Shown: positions 1-5,951 of the stretch, in pieces
Numbering within the stretch: position 1 is the stretch's first letter
Layout of the letters: each line of letters begins with the position of its first letter
Assembly (NCBI GenBank): GCA_023430685.1
Contig: JAEYZH010000145.1
Span: forward strand, 1-7,353
Source of the DNA: Pseudomonadota bacterium
Lineage (GTDB): Bacteria > Pseudomonadota > Gammaproteobacteria > Xanthomonadales > Rhodanobacteraceae
DNA length: 7,353 bases
Direction: 5' to 3'
Notes under the pieces: generated by a model
Seen by the model: only the letters and a program-made list of their open reading frames with translations
What the model was told of the DNA's origin: nothing
The model's database searches: none
Program-made: the position numbers and the translations under genes

Positions 1-169
1 AGTTCGCGTACTGAGCTTCGCAACGCTGCGGCGTGGGCCGCTGCGATCGACGCGCTGCGATTCCACCGGGCGCTCCGAAGGCGCGAAGCGGGCCGCGTCC
101 TGTCGCGCGAGCGGTGCAGCCGCGACCCCGTCCGCGCGGAGATCGCTGCGTCTTGCGGACCTGCCTCAT

Positions 170-1435
170 TCAGCGGAACGAAAAGTACTCGTGTTGCAGG
201 CGGGATCCGGGAATGCGGAATTCGCGCATCCGGCGGCGTACCGCATCGAGCAGGCCGCTCGGTCCGCACACCGCGATGTCGACGCCGTCCGGCCCGGCAT
301 CCCGTGCGAGTTGCGCGAAACGGTGCGTGAAGCGCGGATCGAGTGGTCCGTCCGCGATCGCGACGAATTCCGCGCCGCGCTCGAGTGCCATCTGCTGCAG
401 CACGTCCACGGTCGGAAACTCGCGACCCGCCGTGTAGAAGTAGAACAGGGTCACGCGCTCGAAACCCGTCGCTGAGCGGTCCTTCAGCCACGCGATGAAC
501 GGCGAGATGCCGACCCCGCCACCGATCCAGATCTCGCGCAGCGCACCGGTCCTGCGCTGGAAACAGCCATGGGGCGCGTAGATGTCCGCGGTCATCCCCG
601 GGCGGGCCGAACGCACGAGCCTGTTCGTGTAGTCGCCGAGCGCGCGGATCACGAACTCGACGCGGCCATCGGCCTTGCGCCCGCTCGCGATCGTGAAGGG
701 ATGCGGTTCGCGCAGGCCATGCTCGTTCATTCGCAGGAAGCCGAACTGGCCCTCGGCGAACGCGATCGGATGGCGTACCGGCACGAGCGACATGTGCAGC
801 GCGTTGTCGCTGGCGGACACTTCGAGCACGCGGTACTCCGCGTGGCGCGCGAACAACGGATACAGCAGCAACTTGTACAGCGCGGCGCCTGCGCCGAGCG
901 CGGACAGCGCGGCGACCCACATGCCTGCGGGGCTCGCGAGCGTGATCGGAGACTTGATGCTGAATGCGTGCGCGACCACGATCAGGAACAGCAGGCCCGA
1001 CGTCTTGTGCCACCAGCGCCAGTGCCCGTACGGGATGTTGCGGTTGAGCGCGAGCACGACGATGGACATCAGTGCGACGAACGAAAGCTGGCGCACGAAG
1101 CGCGTGACGCCGGACGGCAGCGTGAACATCGCTGCGGCTTCCCATGCCGGCATTCCAGCCTTGAACAGCAGGTGCACCGACGCGAACACGAGGGCCCAGA
1201 TGCCGATCCACTTGTGTGCGAGGTAGACCCGGTCGAGGCCGCCGAACCCGCGTTCCACCAGCGGCCAGCGAGCGGCGAGGACCGCGGCGGTCGCCATCAG
1301 TGCGAGCGACCCGACACCGGCTGCGAGGCTAAGCGCCGCCATCGACCACCAGGTCGCCGAAGGGACACTCGCGGCCACCACGGCGAAACTCGCGATGGCG
1401 GGGAGCAGGGGCGCCTGCCAGGTCCGTATGCGCAT
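170..1435 (-). CDS. Ferric reductase / NADPH oxidase-like membrane flavocytochrome (421 aa)
   Basis: This is probably an inner-membrane protein that passes electrons from cytosolic NAD(P)H through FAD and two b-type hemes to an acceptor on the periplasmic side. The N-terminal half has about six membrane segments (roughly residues 10-26, 29-57, 73-93, 111-131, 142-160, 172-194). Histidine pairs H74/H88 and H143/H156 sit in the third and fifth segments, as expected for two stacked bis-His hemes. The C-terminal half is a ferredoxin-reductase module: HPFTIAS (245-251) for FAD, GDYT (267-270), glycine-rich GGGVGISPF (305-313) for NAD(P)H, CGPSG (390-394), and aromatic end HEYFSFR. I chose the ATG at 1435 because GGAGGA lies five bases upstream and the hydrophobic region follows directly; the frame stays open to 1633, but that extension is Arg-rich and unlike coding sequence. 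Family assignment is strong. Whether the acceptor is ferric iron, oxygen or a quinone cannot be read from sequence. Confidence 0.92.
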   Translation of the reverse strand: MRIRTWQAPLLPAIASFAVVAASVPSATWWSMAALSLAAGVGSLALMATAAVLAARWPLVERGFGGLDRVYLAHKWIGIWALVFASVHLLFKAGMPAWEAAAMFTLPSGVTRFVRQLSFVALMSIVVLALNRNIPYGHWRWWHKTSGLLFLIVVAHAFSIKSPITLASPAGMWVAALSALGAGAALYKLLLYPLFARHAEYRVLEVSASDNALHMSLVPVRHPIAFAEGQFGFLRMNEHGLREPHPFTIASGRKADGRVEFVIRALGDYTNRLVRSARPGMTADIYAPHGCFQRRTGALREIWIGGGVGISPFIAWLKDRSATGFERVTLFYFYTAGREFPTVDVLQQMALERGAEFVAIADGPLDPRFTHRFAQLARDAGPDGVDIAVCGPSGLLDAVRRRMREFRIPGSRLQHEYFSFR

Positions 1436-1440
1436 GCCGT

Positions 1441-1446
1441 TCCTCC
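1441..1446 (-). promoter_or_regulatory. Shine-Dalgarno site deciding the flavocytochrome start
   Basis: On the minus strand GGAGGA lies five bases before the ATG at 1435. It is the best ribosome binding site in the window and rules against the upstream in-frame ATGs at 1459, 1465 and 1633. Confidence 0.85.
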
Positions 1447-1463
1447 GACTGCCACGCATCCGC

Positions 1464-1469
1464 ATCCTA
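1464..1469 (-). promoter_or_regulatory. Candidate -10 element for the flavocytochrome gene
   Basis: TAGGAT on the minus strand resembles a sigma-70 -10 box and would give a leader of about 20 bases before the start codon. It lies downstream of the terminator of the preceding gene, where a new promoter would be expected. I see no convincing -35 hexamer at 16-18 bases, so this is a weak call. Confidence 0.3.
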
Positions 1470-1593
1470 CGCTCGATCGCGTGGCTTTGCGGTGTGGCAG
1501 CCTGCCGCGCGCCGCGCGGGTCAGGATCGCCGACTGCGTGCACGGTCCACCGCGCGTGCGTGCGCCGAAGATGCCTGCAGTATGGAAGGATCC

Positions 1594-1624
1594 AAAAAAA
1601 AGAGGCCTCCCGAAGGAGGCCTCT
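1594..1624 (-). terminator. Intrinsic terminator with UUCG tetraloop, for the propeller protein gene
   Basis: On the minus strand a perfect 10-bp stem (AGAGGCCTCC paired with GGAGGCCTCT) is closed by the loop TTCG on a C-G pair, the very stable cUUCGg tetraloop. A run of eight T (the first belonging to the stem) follows. It begins 23 bases after the stop codon at 1648. The plus-strand side has no T tract after the stem, so it should act only on leftward transcription. Confidence 0.95.
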
Positions 1625-1647
1625 GTGCAACAACGATCAGGCAGCTG

Positions 1648-4600
1648 TCAGCGCTGCTTCTGCGCCGATCCCGCGGCACGCGCCGGGCTGCGAAGGCCGG
1701 CCGGAGCCGCCTCGCAATCGAGCGTCGCGTCGTCGAGGAAGTAGTTCGCATCCTGGCCGGTGCCGTTGTGGTCGTACTGGATGCGCACCGTATGCGACTG
1801 GCCGTCCGCGTACGCGCTGAGGTCCACCGACTGGCTGACCCAGTCGGTCTCGGCGGGCAGCGCGATGGTCGAGTCGGTATGCACGGTGGTGCCGTCGACG
1901 ATGAACTTGACCTCGCTCACGCCGCCGCCCTGGCGCGCATTCATGCGCCAGAAGTTCAGGTGGCGGTTGGTGCCGGTGAACACGACCGACTGTTCGGCGT
2001 GCATCGTTTCCGGTGCGCCGCCGCCGTAGCCGCCCATCCAGACCGCGAACACGCCGGTGCGCACGCTGCCCGAGCCCCAGAACACGCTGTCGTCGGTGGT
2101 CGAGCCCGAATCCCAGAAGGTGTTCGTGCCACCATCGCCCGAGGTCGCCTCGAAGCTCGTGTCCTCGAACAACTGCAGCGGTTCGCACACCGCGACGACC
2201 TCGCCATCGAAGCCGTCGGCGAAGATCACGTCACTGACCGTAGTGGTGCAGGTGACCGCGACGTTGGTCACGTTCGCGCCCGCGATCGTGCCGCTGCCGT
2301 TGGCGACCGCGCAGGTCTGGCCCGCGGGCTGGCTCGCGATCGTCACGGCATAGCTGGCGCCGTTGTTGAGCGGGGTCGCGAACGTGAACACGCCGTCGGC
2401 GACCAGCGGCAGGTTCTCGCTGCCATTGAGGCTCAGGGCAAGTCCGCTGCCGGTGAGGCCGCTGACGCTGCCGCCGACCGTGTAGGTCGTGCCGCCGGCG
2501 CCGACCATCAGCGTGTAGTCCTCGGCCTGGCCGTAACCGTCGGTATTGCACGGCGTCGCGGCGGCGTTGTACTTCTTGGTCACGCGCATGCGCACCGGGC
2601 CATCGGTGACGCTGGCCGGGACCGCGATCGTGTTGACCGCCTGCTGGCCGTCGGTGCCGGTCGAGTTGACGATGTTGCCGATCGGATACGACTCGTCACC
2701 GTCGGTGAAGTCGCCATCGCGGTTCCAGTCGATGAAGGTCCTGACCACGGTCGTGAAGTTGCCCGCCGTGTTGCCCTGCACCGCCATCGAGGCGCTCGAG
2801 CCCGCCGTGACGTTGCCGACGATCGAGGTGAAGTCCTCGAGCGCGGGCGAACCGTTCACGGTTGCGCTGGACGCGTTGTTGATGCCGGCGTAGGTCACGC
2901 GCGTGATCGGTTCGATGTCCTGGGTCACGTCCCAGTCGCAGTACGGCTCGGGGAACGTCACGCCGGTCGTGAACGAGAACGTCGCCGACCAGCCGCTGTC
3001 GCCGCACGGGCTGTTCGCACGCACGCGCCAGTGGTACTGCGTCATCGGCACCAGCGGCGTGGTCGGCGTCCAGCTCGTCTCTTCGACGGTGCTGGTGGCG
3101 ACGATGTTGCTGAAGCCCGCGTCGGTCGCGACCTGGATCGTGTAGGTCACTGCCGCCGCGTTGCCGCTCCAGGTGAATGCGGGCAGGGTCGGCACGCCGG
3201 ACGCGCCGTTAGCCGGCGCGGTCAGCGTCGCCGCGGCCGGGATGCCGCTCGCGACCGTGACGTCGAACTCGACCGAACGCTCGACCGCACTGCCGCCGCC
3301 GTTGCTGCCGAACAGCGTGACCGCGTAGGTGCCCGGCGCCGCGGCCGGAGCCGTGGTCAGGTTGATCGTGCCCGCGGCGGCCGGGTCGGCCGGCGTGATC
3401 GGGTTGGGCGTCGCGGTCGCAGTCGGGAACACGCTCGCATTGATGCCCGGGAAGCTCAGCATCACCGGATCGCTGAATCCGCCGAACGCACGCGCGGTGA
3501 ACGGAATCGGCGCGACCGGCTGGCCCGCGCAGACCGAAAGGCCCGCTGCGGCGACCGCCAGCTGGTAGCTCGGGCCGCCCGCGACATTGGTCACGCGACC
3601 GACGAACGACTTCTGCTGCGGCGAGCTGCCGCCCGACGGGATGCGGTTGTCGGTCCAGCTCATCGCGACGGTGTTCGCGCGCGAGACGGACAGGCCGTTG
3701 TAGTCGCCCCATTCCTGGCCGTTCGTGATGTTCTGCGAAACGATCGCCGAGACGCGCGTCTCGTTGGTCCAGGTCGCGCCGCCGTCGGCCGAGTAGACGT
3801 AGTAGAAGTCGACGCCGGTGCGGTTGGTCGAATTGCGCGTGTCGTAGAAGCCGATGTGCACGACGCCGTTGTCGTCCACGTCGAGCCACGGATGGTAGCG
3901 GTCGACGGTGGCCTGGTCGGCGGTCGAATGCGGCGTCGCTGCGACCTGCCAGGTGGCGCCCTGGTCGTCGGAGTAGATCACCTGCACCCAGCCGTGCGAA
4001 TTCGCCGCGGTGCCGTTGCCGTTGCCGGGGCTGTTCGGCGCTTCGTCGGTGAACGCGAGGTAGACCCGGCCGTCGTGCGTGCCGCCCGAGCGGTCGACGT
4101 CGGCCGAGACGTAGATGAACGCACGACGCGATTCCATCGACGGGATCGCGAAGTCGAATTCGCCGCGCAGGTCATACGCCTGCACCGGCGCCGAGAACGT
4201 CGCGCCGCCGTCGTTGGACGTGACGACCCAGATCGCGGACGTCGGATGGTTGCTCGTGCTCGGCCACGCGTAGTAGATGCGGCCCGCGCTGTCGGTCGTG
4301 ATGTCGCTGCCGATGCCGCGCGCCGCGGAGGAGAACGCGATCGGCGTCTGGAACGTCAGCGCGCGGTCGGTCGAGCGCGCGAAGTACATCACGTTGCCCT
4401 GGTGCCACGTCGTGTAGACGTAGTCCTGGTAAGGCGATGCGGCGGACTGGTCGACGTGGATGTATTCCTTGTCCGAGCTGCCCGACGACACCGTGACCGG
4501 CGAGCCCCAGCTCTGGCCGAAGTTCGTCGAGCGGTACACGACGTTGCGGAAGCTGCCGCTGCCGCCGAGCGTGGCGGTGTAGGCGATGGTGCCGTCCGAC

Positions 4601-5280
4601 GACCAGTCGGAAGCCGGGTCGCAGCAGCTGCTCGGCAAGGTGCCGGCGGAGAACCAGGTTACGCCGCCGTCGTTGGAGTAGTTCATGCTCTGGCCGCCGG
4701 GGCCATTGGAGCCGGCGATCACGATGCTCGGATCGACCGGGTTGTACTCGATGCCGGTCTCGTTGTTGCCGATCGCCATCGGGCCTTCGCCCTCGATCGG
4801 CACCGCGTGCGGCAGCGGATCGGTCGCATAGATCAGGTTCGGCGGCGGGTTTTCCGCATCGGGATGCGTGTAAACGCCGAGGCCGCGACGGATCAGCTTG
4901 CCGTTCTGGATCAGGCCGCCGTAGCGGTGCACGAATTCCTTGTCGGTTTCGCGCGGGTAGTACTTCTCGATCGGATTGCCTTCCGCGGCCATTTCCTTGC
5001 GCTTCTGCACCTTGTAGAACGCCGGCACGCCGCGCACCGGGCGATCATTCTCCGGCAGCAGCGCGATGTCGGCCGCGGTCAGCGCGTAATTGCGGTCGTC
5101 CCAGGGTCCGAAGCGGACCAGGCTCGCGTAGTCGACCGATGGATCGACACCGCGCGACTGCACGATGACGGCAGGGTCTTCCTGCTTGGGATCCGCCGCT
5201 CCCGCGGCGATGCTCTGTCCCGCGCCCAGCGCGAGCAGGATGCCGCACGCGAGCGCGGCGTAAGTCTTGCGCAACTTCAT
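1648..5280 (-). CDS. Exported multidomain protein: Asp-box (BNR) propeller, FnIII-like, GEVED and C-terminal modules (1210 aa)
   Basis: This is a secreted protein of unknown target. Residues 1-28 form a Sec signal peptide (MKLRK, hydrophobic core, cleavage near A25-A28). Six Asp-box motifs (S-x-D-x-G-x-T-W/F type) at 202-209, 251-258, 303-310, 355-362, 437-444 and 497-504 indicate a six-bladed sialidase-like propeller over about 170-565. An all-beta linker (about 572-677), a fibronectin III-like module (677-774), a GEVED-type domain (779-926; DWNRDGDF at 851, GQAEDY at 917), a small VSGLTGSGL...VTC module (932-1012), IFADGFDG (1019-1026) and a beta-sandwich-like domain (1032-1189) follow, then a basic tail. 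I see no FRIP motif, so true sialidase activity is doubtful; a binding or structural role is as likely. The start at 5280 has GGGGAG nine bases upstream and places the signal peptide at the N terminus; an ATG at 5319 lacks both. It is followed by its own terminator. Confidence 0.93.
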   Translation of the reverse strand: MKLRKTYAALACGILLALGAGQSIAAGAADPKQEDPAVIVQSRGVDPSVDYASLVRFGPWDDRNYALTAADIALLPENDRPVRGVPAFYKVQKRKEMAAEGNPIEKYYPRETDKEFVHRYGGLIQNGKLIRRGLGVYTHPDAENPPPNLIYATDPLPHAVPIEGEGPMAIGNNETGIEYNPVDPSIVIAGSNGPGGQSMNYSNDGGVTWFSAGTLPSSCCDPASDWSSDGTIAYTATLGGSGSFRNVVYRSTNFGQSWGSPVTVSSGSSDKEYIHVDQSAASPYQDYVYTTWHQGNVMYFARSTDRALTFQTPIAFSSAARGIGSDITTDSAGRIYYAWPSTSNHPTSAIWVVTSNDGGATFSAPVQAYDLRGEFDFAIPSMESRRAFIYVSADVDRSGGTHDGRVYLAFTDEAPNSPGNGNGTAANSHGWVQVIYSDDQGATWQVAATPHSTADQATVDRYHPWLDVDDNGVVHIGFYDTRNSTNRTGVDFYYVYSADGGATWTNETRVSAIVSQNITNGQEWGDYNGLSVSRANTVAMSWTDNRIPSGGSSPQQKSFVGRVTNVAGGPSYQLAVAAAGLSVCAGQPVAPIPFTARAFGGFSDPVMLSFPGINASVFPTATATPNPITPADPAAAGTINLTTAPAAAPGTYAVTLFGSNGGGSAVERSVEFDVTVASGIPAAATLTAPANGASGVPTLPAFTWSGNAAAVTYTIQVATDAGFSNIVATSTVEETSWTPTTPLVPMTQYHWRVRANSPCGDSGWSATFSFTTGVTFPEPYCDWDVTQDIEPITRVTYAGINNASSATVNGSPALEDFTSIVGNVTAGSSASMAVQGNTAGNFTTVVRTFIDWNRDGDFTDGDESYPIGNIVNSTGTDGQQAVNTIAVPASVTDGPVRMRVTKKYNAAATPCNTDGYGQAEDYTLMVGAGGTTYTVGGSVSGLTGSGLALSLNGSENLPLVADGVFTFATPLNNGASYAVTIASQPAGQTCAVANGSGTIAGANVTNVAVTCTTTVSDVIFADGFDGEVVAVCEPLQLFEDTSFEATSGDGGTNTFWDSGSTTDDSVFWGSGSVRTGVFAVWMGGYGGGAPETMHAEQSVVFTGTNRHLNFWRMNARQGGGVSEVKFIVDGTTVHTDSTIALPAETDWVSQSVDLSAYADGQSHTVRIQYDHNGTGQDANYFLDDATLDCEAAPAGLRSPARAAGSAQKQR

Positions 5281-5289
5281 CTGTATGGA

Positions 5290-5295
5290 CTCCCC
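5290..5295 (-). promoter_or_regulatory. Shine-Dalgarno site deciding the propeller protein start
   Basis: GGGGAG on the minus strand ends nine bases before the ATG at 5280. The alternative in-frame ATG at 5319 has only a weak GCGG-like match upstream and would put 13 unneeded residues before the signal peptide. Confidence 0.7.
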
Positions 5296-5376
5296 AGGTG
5301 GAACCGAAGGTTTTCGCATCCGCGCAGTGCCCCTGCAAGCATGCGCCTGCCGGATCGTGACCTGACGGAAGCCTGA

Positions 5377-5405
5377 GGTGTACTACGCCCAAGGGCGGAA
5401 TACAA
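5377..5405 (-). promoter_or_regulatory. Weak candidate promoter with an internal palindrome, upstream of the propeller gene
   Basis: On the minus strand TTGTAT (5400-5405) and TACACC (5377-5382) are 17 bases apart, each matching three of six consensus bases. This is the most AT-rich patch of the gap and would give a leader of about 90 bases. The spacer contains the perfect 12-bp palindrome CGCCCAAGGGCG (5386-5397), a possible operator half-site pair. Both assignments are inference. Confidence 0.25.
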
Positions 5406-5558
5406 CCCATCCCATGGTCCCGGCGCGCAGCGCGTCACGCATACGGCGGCGCATGGGTGGCGCGGCAGGAAAGGGCGCCGCGCGGTGCGTCTTGCCTCGT
5501 TCGGGAGCCGACTTCGCCCAACACCGGCGGGGCGTGCGGGCCCCTCGCGATGCAGCCG

Positions 5559-5589
5559 CACCCGACGCGGTGCCGCGGGCGATCGGGTG
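5559..5589 (-). terminator. Possible 3' stem-loop after the 115-aa gene
   Basis: CACCCGA (5559-5565) pairs with TCGGGTG (5583-5589), and inside it CGCGG (5566-5570) pairs with CCGCG (5573-5577), leaving a five-base bulge. The hairpin begins 14 bases after the stop at 5604. No T tract follows, so it could be a transcript-end stabiliser or a GC-rich terminator, or chance in this base composition. Confidence 0.3.
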
Positions 5590-5603
5590 GGCGGGCGTGC
5601 GCG

Positions 5604-5951
5604 TCAGGCGGCGCTGACGTCGCGCAGCGTCCAGTGCTTGCCGATCAGCAAGGTCATGCGATGCTGGATGATCGCGTGCGGCAGGGACGTGCGCACGTCG
5701 ACCGTCACGTGCACGTCCGACTGGTGTGCCTCCACGGTCGCCTTCGGGTCGCTCGCGCCGAGCGCCGGATCGACGGCATCGGGATCGGCCTGCATCGATC
5801 GCCATCGCTGCCAAAGCGACGGCTCGCGCAGCGACTGCTGGAGCAGGTCGGCGAACGTGTCGGGCGAACCTCCCTGGAACGAGAGTTCGTGCGACTCGCC
5901 GCGCGCGCGGGGCAGGTCGTCGATCGAGAAGATGTAGCGTTGCACGCTCAT
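5604..5951 (-). CDS. Small cytosolic protein of unknown function (115 aa)
   Basis: I do not recognise a characterised family. The protein has no signal peptide or membrane segment and is mildly acidic in its first half. Visible pieces are a beta-like start (QRYIFSIDD), an amphipathic stretch with LLQQSLREPSLWQRWRSM (36-53), an acidic loop (ADPDAVDP, 55-62), then alternating polar/hydrophobic strands (72-104) and a C terminus HWTLRDVSAA. The composition suggests a compact alpha/beta fold. The ATG at 5951 is chosen because GAGGA lies six bases upstream and because it overlaps the TGA of the membrane protein gene in an ATGA junction; an ATG at 5966 is less well placed. The overlap implies co-expression with that gene, though a soluble partner role is only a guess. 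Third-position GC and codon use match the neighbouring genes, which supports this being real. Confidence 0.82.
   Translation of the reverse strand: MSVQRYIFSIDDLPRARGESHELSFQGGSPDTFADLLQQSLREPSLWQRWRSMQADPDAVDPALGASDPKATVEAHQSDVHVTVDVRTSLPHAIIQHRMTLLIGKHWTLRDVSAA

Larger units (their letters stand above)
5281..5603. other. Intergenic region without a supported gene
   Basis: This 323-base gap separates the stop of the 115-residue gene from the start of the propeller gene. Several reading frames cross it on both strands, but their products are Arg/Ala/Pro-rich, lack a good ribosome site, and extend into neighbouring genes in shadow frames. It contains a GC-rich stem-loop near its right end, a candidate promoter with a palindrome near 5377-5405, and the ribosome binding site at its left end. 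I recognise no riboswitch or small RNA. Confidence 0.6.

Noticed and set aside
130..160. An inverted repeat (GTCCGC at 130-135, GCGGAC at 155-160) downstream of the flavocytochrome stop.
   Set aside because: It has a six-base stem, a 19-base loop and no T tract; this is expected by chance at this GC content.
1..169. A possible gene start at the ATG at 169, directly after the flavocytochrome stop, open to the left edge.
   Set aside because: The 50-odd residues are Arg/Gly/Pro-rich, there is no Shine-Dalgarno site, and two other frames, one on each strand, look equally open. I could not decide for any of them.
569..1744. A 391-codon plus-strand open frame opposite the flavocytochrome gene.
   Set aside because: It has the same codon-aligned antisense relation and an Arg/His/Glu-rich composition without recognisable motifs.
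5212..5280. A possible lipoprotein signal, because of Cys12 in the propeller protein leader.
   Set aside because: The Cys lies inside the hydrophobic core and is preceded by A-L-A rather than a lipobox; a normal cleavage site follows at about residues 25-28.
1492..5376. A 1294-codon open frame on the plus strand, antisense to the whole propeller protein gene.
   Set aside because: It is codon-aligned with the real gene, so a stop could arise only opposite TTA, CTA or TCA codons, which are rare in this GC-rich gene. The product is a low-complexity Arg/Ala/Val/Asp mix without domains, while the minus strand encodes a signal peptide and clear motifs.
5281..5380. A riboswitch in the leader of the propeller gene.
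   Set aside because: I found no recognisable conserved core; only short weak hairpins such as AACC-TTC-GGTT are present.
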